Assembly (NCBI RefSeq): GCF_000015285.1
Contig: NC_008709.1
Coordinates: forward strand, 1,860,001 to 1,924,000
DNA: 64,000 nucleotides
Direction of reading: 5' to 3'
Origin: Psychromonas ingrahamii 37
GTDB taxonomy: Bacteria; Pseudomonadota; Gammaproteobacteria; Enterobacterales; Psychromonadaceae
The position numbers were made by a program, and so were the translations under genes. Each line of letters begins with the position of its first letter. The first letter of the stretch is position 1. The notes under the pieces are model-generated. The model had not been told where the DNA came from. It ran no database searches and saw only the letters and a list, made by a program, of their open reading frames with translations. This document shows, one piece after another, positions 46,457-55,870 of the stretch.

Positions 46457-46822
46457 TCATGCCAGTTCGTTGTGCACTGCGTTTAAAAATTGTCGTCGCA
46501 TTGCCCACTTTTCATTTGTCCCTTGGCTGGCGATGAATGCGGCATTTGTACCGTATCTTTGGTTAATATTACCCAATAATTTCATTAATACACCATCATC
46601 TTTATGCGCATTAAACAGTTCAAATTGTTGATGCTGTTCACTGCTTAAACCCAATAAACCCATACCAATTCTGTAATATTGGATACCCGTTTGAAAAAGT
46701 GAATCAAGATTTTTATTGATCGCTTTGATTAATTCAGGTGTGCTATTGGTTGCAGGGGTAAAGTGTTTAAAGATTTTAAAACTACGCGGCTGTTTATCAA
46801 AAGGGCTGTTTGATGTGGTCAA
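46457..46822 (-). pseudogene. umuC: UmuC (DNA polymerase V subunit) C-terminal remnant
   Basis: The frame matches the end of UmuC: FTPATNSTPELIKAINKNLDSL, QYYRIGMGLLGLSSEQHQQFELFNAHKDD, and NINQRYGTNAAFIASQG...KWAMRRQFL. Polymerase motifs (about 300 N-terminal residues) are absent and the tail is altered. An ATG exists, but the fragment would lack catalysis. Confidence 0.8.
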
Positions 46823-46847
46823 CTAATGCAAATAAACGCTCATCAGA

Positions 46848-46905
46848 AAGGTTATAACCACCGAACATTGGTGCGGAAAATGTTTCAATGGTCGTTCAGG
46901 GGGTT
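46848..46905 (-). pseudogene. Fragment of a PEP-CTERM gene
   Basis: GGAAAATGTTTCAATGGT and the preceding GTTATAACCACC match the minus-strand gene at 47327-48088 (around 47860-47925). Only about 50 bases remain. It abuts the umuC remnant. Confidence 0.5.
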
Positions 46906-46925
46906 GTTATACCTCAGCCAAGACT

Positions 46926-47326
46926 ATATATAACTTCTACTTTGAGGAAATTTACTTTGTGGGTGTAAAGCTGGAAGGATTCAAAATAGGTACTGATATC
47001 GTTTTATTGCGCTGATAATCGCTAAATAAATTACTTAGTTATCGCTTTTACTCTAACAAGGTAGATAAATAACACAGTCTGAGTCAACACATAAGCATAA
47101 TATGATTAATACAGATTTTTTTTAGAACAGTTGCGTCATTGAAGTTGTACATTCTGGATTAAAATTTAAATATTGACATCAATGATGTTTTTGTCGATTC
47201 ATTTTTTTCGGTGTAAATTAATCCGGTTTATATTAAATAATTGTCTGTAGTGAATATTTTTTTGTTAAAACGGACAATTAAAAATTGTGACTAAATATAT
47301 TTGGCTATTCAAAAGCACTTTACTTT
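46926..47326. other. AT-rich intergenic region
   Basis: No gene or conserved structure that I can support. Confidence 0.45.
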
Positions 47327-48088
47327 TTATGCATTTTCCCTAACGCGCTGAAAACCTAATCCCATTAAACCAAGCATTATTATTGTTACCGTTGAGGGTG
47401 CAGGCACGCTTGCCAGAGTTAGCTTGTCTTCAAATTCAAATGCAAACCTAGCTTCAGGATCCCCACTAAACGGGGTATAGATATCTAAACTGCCTGTTAG
47501 ATCATAAATATGATTACTATAAAGAGGTATCTCAGCGCTATCTGCACTACCCCTATAAAAGAAATCCCAGACTAGAATTCCCGATGTTTCATCATAGAGA
47601 CTCAGCATTGCGGATCCGCCCATCGCTTCCGCAAATAGATATATTGATGAGTCACCTTCTGTCACTAGAAACTTCAGATTCATAGTGGTCTCAGCCAAGG
47701 CCATACCAGATCCATATCCAAGGCCACCCATCCATCCAGCATTTACTGTAAATTCGTAACCAGGTAAGATACCCCGACCGGCATAGTTGATAGATGAATA
47801 TGAAGTGGAATCAATCATATTTCCGTCGGAAATATAGGCAGTTCTATCTCCCGTAAGGTGATAACCACTAAATACTCCTCCAGGAAAAATAGGACCGGAA
47901 AATGTTTCAATGGTTGTGCCGGGATTGGTGACAAGGCAGCTATCACAGTCCTTGCTGCCGCCGGGATAATACGTCACTTGCGCATATGCGTTAGTCTGGT
48001 CTTCCAGTATATTTATTAATGCCGCATTAGCTGCATGGGCAGATAGGATGCTAGCAGTTATAATGGCTGCTTGTAATAATTTTGACAT
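47327..48088 (-). CDS. PEP-CTERM sorting domain protein
   Basis: This 253-residue exported protein has a signal peptide (MSKLLQAAIITASILSAHAANA). The body is beta-rich with one CxxC (DCDSCL near residue 48). The C-terminal sorting region is VPAPSTVTIIMLGLMGLGFQRVRENA: a VPAPS variant of the PEP motif, a TM helix and a basic tail. Exosortase cleavage elsewhere is expected. It is not closely related to the PEP-CTERM gene at 9393. A fragment of a paralogue is found 400 bases downstream. Confidence 0.8.
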   Translation of the reverse strand: MSKLLQAAIITASILSAHAANAALINILEDQTNAYAQVTYYPGGSKDCDSCLVTNPGTTIETFSGPIFPGGVFSGYHLTGDRTAYISDGNMIDSTSYSSINYAGRGILPGYEFTVNAGWMGGLGYGSGMALAETTMNLKFLVTEGDSSIYLFAEAMGGSAMLSLYDETSGILVWDFFYRGSADSAEIPLYSNHIYDLTGSLDIYTPFSGDPEARFAFEFEDKLTLASVPAPSTVTIIMLGLMGLGFQRVRENA

Positions 48089-48257
48089 GATTTATTACTC
48101 CACTTGAATTAACGTAGCGCGCACCCAATTTGACGTTATTGTCTACGGAACCTACTATCAAAAAACGATGAGTAATGGTTCACTTAGCTTTCGCTGTATG
48201 GCTGATGGATAAAATCATCATATGTATTTCAAATCAGTTGACTCTAGAAGTATAGTA

Positions 48258-48306
48258 AAGATAAAACAACACCACAAAAAATCTTTTTGTGGTGTTGTTT
48301 TATCTT
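48258..48306. terminator. Perfect 23-bp hairpin, likely bidirectional terminator
   Basis: Arms 48258-48280 and 48284-48306 pair perfectly (AAGATAAAACAACACCACAAAAA and complement) with loop ATC. The stem contains ACACCAC/GTGGTGT and T- and A-runs on both sides, so it may end transcription from either direction. It lies about 170 bases upstream of the PEP-CTERM start, isolating that gene from upstream transcription. Confidence 0.5.
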
Positions 48307-48759
48307 ATAATGCCACGACTAAGACGACGGCAAGATATCGTTGTAACTTGTTGTTTTACTTGCTAAATGTTTTCATCCTATATTGGCTTCTACCCGATTA
48401 GCAGGGGCAGCGAAGCCTTGTCTCTACCTCTCGTTTGATACAAAAGCATCTATTGTGAAATTGAAAAGGTAGCCAGGGAATTGGTTTTTCATTAAGATAA
48501 AAAGAGATATTATCGATAACAACATAACAACAGGGTCTTCAATACTGGAAATTATTTTGACCCGGTCACCGCGATGCTTGCAAGCCATAAAATCAGCCGA
48601 AAAACATTACGTTGAAAAAGTGATTATTCCAGATTTGATTGAATCGTTGGAAGCATTAATAAACGATACAATAAAATATAAGAAAGCCGCTAAAAATTTG
48701 TAAATGAATAAAAACTGGATTGAGGATGTTGTTCTTGTCTATCCGCAAAACTACTTTTA
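48307..48759. other. Intergenic region with an unrecognised gene tail
   Basis: A plus-strand open tail at about 48590-48702 (SAEKHYVEKVIIPDLIESLEAL, ends KAAKNL) may be the 3' end of a lost gene. Nothing else is supported. Confidence 0.4.
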
Positions 48760-49245
48760 GAGTTAAGAAAAATCTATTGATTTTTAGCTGAATGAGATCA
48801 AAATCCGATGTTCACAAGATATCGGATTTTTATGCAACTTTCTTCAGCCCTATCTCAATTATCAGCTAATAATTTCACTGAATTTACTGCGCTCAATGAA
48901 CTAGTAGACCAAGATTTAGCCTCGAACTAGACCAAGATTTAGTCTCGAACGCACTCTCCCAAGCTGGTGTCACCACCATTAGAAAGCGTAAGTTACCGAT
49001 GGAGAAAATGGTCTGGGCTGTTGTTGGAATGGCACTTTTTCGTAAATACTCGATGCGTCAGTTAGTCAATCAACTTGATATTATTCTTCCTAATGGCGAG
49101 CCTTATGTTGCATCAAGTGCAGTAACACAAGCACGGAAGAAACTGGGCTATCAAGCAATTGAATCTATCTCCAATCAAACACAATCATTGTGGCATGAAA
49201 AGTCAGAGCACCCAATGTGGTGTGGCCTTTCACTCTTAGGGGGTG
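48760..49245 (+). pseudogene. IS4-family transposase, N-terminal fragment
   Basis: The left end TTAAGAAAAATCTATTGATTTT and what follows equals that of the element at 34523. From ATG 48832 the product reads MQLSSALSQLSANNFTEFTA; a 23-bp tandem duplication (48905-48950) shifts the frame, and after it the sequence continues LRKRKLPMEKMVWAVVGMALF... to MWCGLSLLGGD. The catalytic domain is missing. Confidence 0.75.
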
Positions 49246-49263
49246 ATTGCAAAAAAACTGAAG

Positions 49264-50313
49264 ATGAATGTTTATTGTTTTCTTAAAGATTCAACGGGTT
49301 GTGTAATTACTCACCCGACATATATTAAACTTAAAAATGATAAAATAGTGAAACGATATCATTGTTTTGAATCAGTTAGAGATGCATCAATTGCATTTCA
49401 ATTATTAGGTACAAGTGCAATTTATAGTCCCGATGCTCTATATGAAGATGCAATTAGCAATTGGATAACTATTGGTACTATCAATACTAATTATAGACAG
49501 AGTGCTATTGCAGACCTGCAGACCTGAAGGGATGCAGCAAGTTATGGTGTAGCTAAAGCGATATCGTTACTGGGGAAAATATACTTGCATGGTCTTTATG
49601 ATGCCACTGTTGATATTGATGTCGCTTTAAAGTTATTAGAAGAGGCTGCTGAGAAAAATGAACCAGGAGCTATATTTGAATTGGCTCAGTATTATTTAAA
49701 GTCTAATAAATTCGAAGATGCATTTGAATATTTGAATATGTCAGCAAGTTTAGGCTCTCCTATGGCTAAGTTTTTACTTGCTAAAAATATAATTGATGGT
49801 GTTTTTAAAGATGAAAATAACAATGATGTTGAACAGTAATTAGATGAAGCATGGGATGCAGAGATTCTAGAGGTAGGCTTATACCAAGCAGAACGGCTAA
49901 CGTTGCTATCAGGAGATCATTTTTGCGAAAAAGTGTTTGTAGCCTATAAGAAACTTCTCAATAAAATAGATTCTGCAAATGAACTCGATGTAGGGTATTT
50001 ATATGTGATTACGATAAAGAAAACTATAGATTATCTGATAGAACGTAAAGGAGGTGTTGATAAAGCCTATCAATACATTATTAGCACTGAAATGTGTTCA
50101 GAGGATAAAAATGTTCAGTATCTAATTAGAATACTTAATGGGAGAGTTGGAATTAAACAAGAGTCTAGAAGAGAATGGTTAGAAAAATCATCTATAAAAC
50201 CACATGATTTTCCAGTAGTCTCTAATGAATCCAGACTGTTAGTGAAGTTAGGCCGGAATGAACCTTGCCATTGTAGGTCTAGATTAAAGTTTAAAAAGTG
50301 TTGTTTAAAGTAG
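49264..50313 (+). pseudogene. Sel1-repeat/SEC-C protein interrupted by two in-frame stops
   Basis: One continuous frame of 350 codons is broken only by TGA at 49525 and TAA at 49837. The middle has Sel1-like repeats (AKAISLLGKIYLHGLYDATVDIDVALKLLEEAAEKNEPGA and further), and the end has a SEC-C zinc motif (GRNEPCHCRSRLKFKKCC). It begins at the end of the IS4 fragment, so the true start may be lost. The SEC-C motif suggests binding of zinc and nucleic acid or protein partners. Confidence 0.65.
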
Positions 50314-50941
50314 TTATGCAACGAGTAATATTTCTCTGAATGTTGAGAGCTGATAATAGCTAAAATTGAATAGTGTAATTAAGAAGCGCTAGATCTTTAA
50401 TTTTGAGTTTTAGGAAACCAGATCTAATCATCAGGTCCAAGGTTAAATATTTAACGAATAGCACACAAATTTTTTAGGTTGTTGAGTTGGTTTAGGCTCA
50501 TTTACAAATTGATTTTTAAGGCGCTATGGGAGCGTTTACACCTTAGAAATTTTACTTTATTAACCTGTTGAATTACCTCATTTACGCGCGCTTTCTCCCA
50601 ATATCGAACGTAAATGCATCGGAGCTCTGAATATAGTCTCCGATAAAAAACAATATTTGCTCTGCTGCTTTAAGATCAACATCCATTGACGGGTTACTTT
50701 TTTGATTTGATGATGAAACAGTTATTTACATAAGAAAAATCACTATTTGCCATAACTGGTATTTTGTGAATGTTGTGAAAATTTTCTATTTAAGGTGTTT
50801 TGTTGACCTTTCGTGCGATTGTTGCATTATTTTTTTGATTATTTGTTGTCTTTTTATGGCTCGGTACCAAAATAATGGTTATGCTTAATGGTTATGCTAG
50901 TTGCTTAATAGCTAAACGAGATAACGACACAAGGGACTAAA
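50314..50941. other. Intergenic region with a repeat relic
   Basis: At 50515-50620 there is a copy of the left part of the repeat family (TTTAAGGCGCTATGGGAGCG and ATTTACGCGCGCTTTCTCCC). At 50802-50835 GTTTTGTTGACCTTTCGTG loosely resembles the IS5 left end. No gene is visible. Confidence 0.45.
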
Positions 50942-52774
50942 ATGAACCGTAATAATCTGAAAAGCAGTCTAGCAGAACTAGTCAACACTGAATTTTCCCT
51001 TCAAAATGAAGAAAATAATAAATGGGCAGTAGAGCTGGCCATTGCTAACAGGAAGCTTGCTTTTCAAAATGAAGAGAAGGATAAACGAGCAGCAGAGCTG
51101 GATATAGCCAACAAGGAGCTTGCTTTTCAAAACGAAGAGAAGGATAAACGGGCAGCAGAGCTGGTCATTGCTAACAGGAAGCTTGCTTTTCAAAATGAAG
51201 AGAAGGATAAACGAGCAGCAGAGCTGGATATTGCCAACAAGGAGAAGGATAAACGGGCAGCAGAGCTTGCCATTGCGAACAAGGAGCTTGCCTTTCAAAA
51301 CGAAGAGAAGGATAAACGGGCAGCGGAGCTTGCCATTGCCAACAAGGAGCTTGCCTTTCAAAACGAAGAAAAAAGTAAACGTGCAGCAGAGCTTGCCATT
51401 GCCAACAAGGAGCTTGCCTTTCAAAACGAAGAAAAAAGTAAACGGGCAGAAGAGCTCAATGACCTCGCCTTCTATGATGCGCTTACCGGCTTGCCCAATA
51501 GACGTATTTTGATAGACCGGCTGCATCACGCATTATCGTCCAACGTGCGTCAAGGCTTTGAGAGTGCGGTGATGTTTATTGATTTGGATCATTTCAAGGA
51601 TATCAACGACACCCTCGGCCATGAAGTGGGTGATTTACTGCTGATACAGATAGCGCAACGCCTGGAGTCCTGTCTACGCAAATGCGATACCGTGGCGCGT
51701 CTGGGTGGGGACGAGTTTGTGTTGATTCTGGAAAACCTGGACCAAAAAACCATTGAAGCCGCAGCCAAGGCGAATTTCATTGCTGATAAAATTTTTGCTG
51801 CGCTCAACAAACCTTACCAGCTCGATATGCACGAATGCTACAGCACTGTGAGTATCGGTTTGGCCTTTTTCGGCCACGAGGGTAAGACAGCAGAAGGTCT
51901 GCTGAAACAAGCCGACATCGCCATGTATCAGGCCAAAAAAGCCGGCGGCAATACAATGAGGTTCTTTAACCAGAAAATGCAGGACATCATTAACGTACGG
52001 ACAAGCCTCGAACATGAATTGCGTATTGCAGTTGCAAAGTCGCAATTTAATTTGTATTACCAAATTCAAATGGATAGTTCCAACCGAGTATGGGGGGCCG
52101 AAGCATTGATCCGTTGGGTGCACCCTGAACGCGGGCTGGTGTCACCTGCCACCTTTATCCCTCTGGCGGAAGAAACCGGATTAATTCTGCCTATTGGGCA
52201 ATGGGTTATAGAGACGGCTTGTGCGCAGATCAAAATATGGCAGAAAGAGTCGCTGACCCGCGACTTGACACTGTCAGTAAACGTGAGTGCAAAACAATTC
52301 CGGCAGACGGATTTCGTGGATCAAGTGCAGTCAGCTGTGCGCCGACATGCTATTTCCGCAAATTTACTCAAGCTGGAATTGACCGAAAGTTTGTTCCAAG
52401 AGGACATCAAAGTCACCATTGCCACCATGAACGCATTAAATAATATTGGCATTCAGTTCTCTCTAGACGACTTCGGCACTGGCTATTCGTCCTTACAGTA
52501 CCTCAAGCAGCTACCGCTCGACCAGATCAAGATAGACCAGTCGTTCGTGCGCGATATTGCGATAGATAGTAATGACAGAGCGATAGTAAAGGCAATCATT
52601 GCTATGGCACACATTCTGAAGATAGACGTCATTGCCGAGGGAGTGGAAACGGAAGAGCAACGACAATTACTCTTAGGCAAAGGATGCTCATTCTTCCAAG
52701 GGTATTTATTTAGCAAACCGATACCTATTGAGCAGTTTGAAGCGTTAATCCGTAGTGGTTCAGAGTTTAATTGA
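50942..52774 (+). CDS. Diguanylate cyclase/phosphodiesterase (GGDEF-EAL) with N-terminal 21-residue repeats
   Basis: This 610-residue cytoplasmic protein makes and/or breaks cyclic di-GMP. The N-terminus (about 20-175) is a coiled coil of seven near-identical 21-residue units (NEEKDKRAAELAIANKELAFQ), three heptads each; the fourth is shortened by 7 residues. The GGDEF motif at 255-259 is intact (RLGGDEFVLIL). The EAL motif at 387-389 is intact (GAEALIRWVHP), with DDFGTGYSSL and KIDQSFV following. There is no sensor or TM domain; the coiled coil may set dimer form. AAGGGACTAAA precedes the ATG. Both active sites appear functional by sequence. Confidence 0.93.
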   Translation: MNRNNLKSSLAELVNTEFSLQNEENNKWAVELAIANRKLAFQNEEKDKRAAELDIANKELAFQNEEKDKRAAELVIANRKLAFQNEEKDKRAAELDIANKEKDKRAAELAIANKELAFQNEEKDKRAAELAIANKELAFQNEEKSKRAAELAIANKELAFQNEEKSKRAEELNDLAFYDALTGLPNRRILIDRLHHALSSNVRQGFESAVMFIDLDHFKDINDTLGHEVGDLLLIQIAQRLESCLRKCDTVARLGGDEFVLILENLDQKTIEAAAKANFIADKIFAALNKPYQLDMHECYSTVSIGLAFFGHEGKTAEGLLKQADIAMYQAKKAGGNTMRFFNQKMQDIINVRTSLEHELRIAVAKSQFNLYYQIQMDSSNRVWGAEALIRWVHPERGLVSPATFIPLAEETGLILPIGQWVIETACAQIKIWQKESLTRDLTLSVNVSAKQFRQTDFVDQVQSAVRRHAISANLLKLELTESLFQEDIKVTIATMNALNNIGIQFSLDDFGTGYSSLQYLKQLPLDQIKIDQSFVRDIAIDSNDRAIVKAIIAMAHILKIDVIAEGVETEEQRQLLLGKGCSFFQGYLFSKPIPIEQFEALIRSGSEFN

Positions 52775-52839
52775 CACCGGATTTTATACAGTGAGGGTAC
52801 CGGTGTTGGTGGGGCCAAACTAACCATTAAATAGCGATC

Positions 52840-53000
52840 GCCATGCGAAAGCGAATTAGTTTTCTAAGGCGGTTTGGGGGCGTTAGCGACTCTGCTTTTA
52901 GGGCGAAAAGGAGCAGAAACCGCCATAGAGCTTTTGCTCTATTAATTTTTTATACACTCCATTTACGCTCGCTTTCTCCCAATACCGAGTGTAAAAGTCT
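52840..53000 (+). repeat. Intergenic repeat element, copy H
   Basis: GCGAAAGCGAATTAGTTTTCTAAGGCGG and ATTTACGCTCGCTTTCTCCC match the left half of the family; there is also a GGGCGTTAGCG stretch. It follows the GGDEF-EAL gene. The right half is missing. Confidence 0.55.
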
Positions 53001-53136
53001 TTCTACCCTTATATTTCTATTTTGTAAGAGGGTGCATTAACGCCTCACTAAGAGGCTAATAATAGTTGGTTAAAATAAGCGACGAAAGGGAAAAAACCAA
53101 CTGTTATTTTTTTGACTGATTTTTTAGACGACACCA

Positions 53137-53613
53137 TTACCTTTTCCAAGCATCTGTACCCCAAGATTTGGCTAATTCGTCTCTACAAGCGTGCGCCAGT
53201 TTTAGCGCGAGATTTGCTAGGTCTTTTTGCTCATTACTATCATCGAGGGCATTTCGGAATGCGATCATTGCTTTCGCAACTTTGTCTCGTTCGACCATTG
53301 CTAGCTCACCCCAATACAGTTCGTTAAATCGTTTTATAGCAATCCTAATTTTTTCCTAGTCTTTAGACGTGGCGATAATAGCGGTTACTTGTGTGGCCTC
53401 TGTGTATAAATCTAGTTGCTTTTCTAAATATGGTAATGTGGCTTCGATTCGTCTTGTCGCTGCATTCCGCTCTGCCTCAGCGATTTGCGCCGCTAGTTGT
53501 TTTTCCGAAGTATCGAGGTAGGTATATATACCCCAGACAAACACGCCTATTGCCAATATAGGACTAAGTATCTTTAGAGTTACCTCTAACTTACTTCTTT
53601 CGTAATCTGACAT
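53137..53613 (-). pseudogene. Membrane protein interrupted by one in-frame TAG
   Basis: A single frame of 159 codons, with TAG at 53356-53358 (codon 86). The product starts MSDYERSKLEVTLKILSPILAIGVFVWGIYTYL (one TM helix at ~13-32), then a helical stretch EKQLAAQIAEAERNAATRRIEATLPYLEKQL, and after the stop AIKRFNELYWGELAMVERDKVAKAM...ALKLAHACRDELAKSW. I do not recognise the family. It could be a truncated or read-through gene; the frame is intact. Confidence 0.6.
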
Positions 53614-53749
53614 GGTTTCTCCAGAAGGGAAAAAATTTGGTGTCCTCTAACGTCTGCAACAACGGCACTTAGGATCGATGCTGTTTTTGCTAGCTTTTTG
53701 TTTTTGCAAAGACCGCGACAAGACCAAAGCGTCCGATTGCTTGGACTTG

Positions 53750-54169
53750 TTAAATGTCGGTGCGACACTCGATAGAGTTTTCTTTACACCACTCAGTGAT
53801 CGCATTTTTTACTGCTGCATTTTCGTAAGAATACCATTTCTCCACGTACTCTAAACTCTGCAACAAAGACTTAAATTTAGAATAAGCTCCATGAGAACGA
53901 AACATAGAATATACATTATCAATTTCATCCGGCATCTCTTTAGAAACAAAGCTCAAAACAAGAGGTTTGCCTAACTCTAAATCTCGCTTTGAGGGAATTG
54001 ATATATATTTACTAACTTTATCTATGTCATCAGGTAATTCTTCATCTACGGCATCTCCAGAATAATAAATCACACCAGTTTCTGAATTCAAATAAGCTGC
54101 GTTATCAAATGAATAAGCTGAGGATACAAATTCTATTGCTAATTCAATATCATTTAAATCGACTTGCAT
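53750..54169 (-). CDS. UPF0158 family protein
   Basis: This 139-residue cytoplasmic protein is of the UPF0158 (PF03682) type. It starts MQVDLNDIELAIEFVSSAYSFDNAAYLNSETGVIYY and continues with an acidic middle (DAVDEELPDDIDKV) and a C-terminal helical part (EYVEKWYSYENAAVKNAITEWCKENSIE). I prefer the second ATG (54169), preceded by AGAGGTAGCAGT, over the one 18 bases upstream. Function is unknown. It is next to the interrupted membrane gene on the same strand. Confidence 0.75.
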   Translation of the reverse strand: MQVDLNDIELAIEFVSSAYSFDNAAYLNSETGVIYYSGDAVDEELPDDIDKVSKYISIPSKRDLELGKPLVLSFVSKEMPDEIDNVYSMFRSHGAYSKFKSLLQSLEYVEKWYSYENAAVKNAITEWCKENSIECRTDI

Positions 54170-54478
54170 ACTGCTACCTCTTGACATTTGACAGTGTATT
54201 ATTTTTCATTGTTACTAACACACATTTTAAAAAATTTTTATTGTTAAAGATTAGACCAGAACAAGCATAAACACAGTTAGATGGCATATAGAATGATTTG
54301 TAAGTTAAATCTTTATCTTGAGGAAATGAGGCATTTTCATTTATAGAGATCACTATAAATGCAAGCTACAATAAAATAATTATTTATTTTCAATATGTTA
54401 AAGTATTAAGAATGTGGAGTTTGTGCATAAAGTGTTCATGTGATGTGCAAAAAAGTGGCAAGTTATTAGTATTTTCCA

Positions 54479-54697
54479 GACGAGCATGAGCGTGTCGTGT
54501 CAGTTTCATTCAAAAATATTGAAGATAACTTTCGTCTAAAAAGTGTGATGTTAGGGGAGGATATTGTTGAAATTTCTGATAAATAAAATAAATATGTTCT
54601 GGATATGAGGCGTGTAGACAAAGAAGATATAAATAAATTAGAAGTAATATTGAAGAAAATGAAGTTTGATAATAGGTTCACCATAGGCCGTGTCTAG
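54479..54697 (+). pseudogene. Unrecognised C-terminal fragment with an in-frame TAA
   Basis: The frame DEHERVVSVSFKNIEDNF ... EDIVEISDK[TAA]NKYVLDMRRVDKEDINKLEVILKKMKF lacks a start; a TAG precedes it. The last codons overlap the start of repeat copy F. It appears to be the tail of a lost gene. Confidence 0.4.
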
Positions 54698-54817
54698 CAA
54701 GTTAGCTTCCTAGGGCGGAAAGGGGCACATAGCGGCTTATTTTTTTGTTATTTAATCTCAATTTGAACAACCAATATTAGCTTATATGCCAGTTTTTTGG
54801 TTGTGGGTATACGTGGT
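54695..54817 (+). repeat. Intergenic repeat element, copy F (truncated)
   Basis: AGCAAGTTAGCTTCCTAGGGCGG, GGGGCACATAG, AATTTGAACAACCAATATTAG, TATATGCCAGTTTTTTGGTTG and GGTATACGTGG match copies D and E. The right third (ending GAATATAAGG) is missing. Confidence 0.7.
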
Positions 54818-54854
54818 GTGGTTAACAAAAAGACAAAACGCGATCCTATTGGTA

Positions 54855-55637
54855 CTATTGGTATTTAAGCCCTATTTCATGTACATAACAGGGATATTGT
54901 TTTTGCTGATTATCAACAAAACCAAAATCTAAATGAAATGAAACTACAGGATTATCAGATGGAGTTTCAGATATAAGTGAACCATCTGGCGAAAAAGCAA
55001 ACCCTTTGCCACCAAAGATTAATTTATTGCCACACTTTCCTACGCGATTTGCGCTAACAACATAGCAGCCAGAAACAATTGCGGCCATTGCCACTGCTGT
55101 TTTCCAACGCTCAAAGCCTTGCTCAGAAGCCCTTGGTATAACAATAAGATGAGCATCTTGGCTTCGATAAGATCTTGCCCATTCATTGAACATCAACTCT
55201 GTACACAAAAGAAAACCAACATTTAATTTATCGGTTTTGATTACATCAAAGCCTGTTCGTCCAGTACGGAACCAAGCCGTCTCATAAAACCCAGATTCTT
55301 CGGGAAAGTAATGTTTTTGGTGTGCGAATCTATATTCGCCATTTACTAGAGCAAATGCTTCATTAGCCAATTTATTGTCAACTGGAACCGGCCGAGATGA
55401 AAGAACAATAGGAATATTAAGCTTTTTCAATGCATCTACACTATAATTGTGCGCTGAAATAGATGCTTCTGCATCTGCTGTATTAAATTCGTTTTCTACA
55501 GCAAGCCAACTTCCAAAAGGCATCTCGTTGGTAACTAAAACCTCTGGTTTTTCTGAAATTATTTGTTGTTTCAATTCTTCCCATTTCGTTCCTTCATGCA
55601 ACAATCCTTCAGGTGACTCAATGTAAGTGATTTTCAT
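54855..55637 (-). CDS. Carbon-nitrogen hydrolase (nitrilase superfamily)
   Basis: This 260-residue enzyme hydrolyses a non-peptide C-N bond. The catalytic Glu-Lys-Cys triad is Glu38 (TNEMPFG), Lys108 (HQKHYFPEES) and Cys145 (LLCTELMF). I use the ATG at 55637 with TTTGGAGAG upstream; a TTG five codons earlier is less likely. The substrate is unknown. The gene is divergent from an Lrp-type regulator gene 234 bases away, which probably controlled it; that regulator is broken. Confidence 0.85.
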   Translation of the reverse strand: MKITYIESPEGLLHEGTKWEELKQQIISEKPEVLVTNEMPFGSWLAVENEFNTADAEASISAHNYSVDALKKLNIPIVLSSRPVPVDNKLANEAFALVNGEYRFAHQKHYFPEESGFYETAWFRTGRTGFDVIKTDKLNVGFLLCTELMFNEWARSYRSQDAHLIVIPRASEQGFERWKTAVAMAAIVSGCYVVSANRVGKCGNKLIFGGKGFAFSPDGSLISETPSDNPVVSFHLDFGFVDNQQKQYPCYVHEIGLKYQ

Positions 55638-55870
55638 CTTATTACTCTCCAAATTTAGATGCTTTGATCAGGCTATGGATAAGCTTCTTGTAATAAAGAA
55701 GCAATGCACAAGTGATATTGTAATGTATTGAGCCAGTAATACAGATAGGCAAGTCGCCAGCATTAACCAGGGATTCGTCGTTTATGCTGTTGAATCGACA
55801 CAGAACCCGACAGATATGTCATACTATCTATTTCCCGTAGTGAGATACATGTTTAGCGCTAAGTGATTCT

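Noticed and set aside
50978-51529. 183-codon minus-strand open frame
   Set aside because: It lies antisense to the 21-residue repeats of the GGDEF-EAL gene; the open frame is a by-product of the repetitive plus-strand codons.
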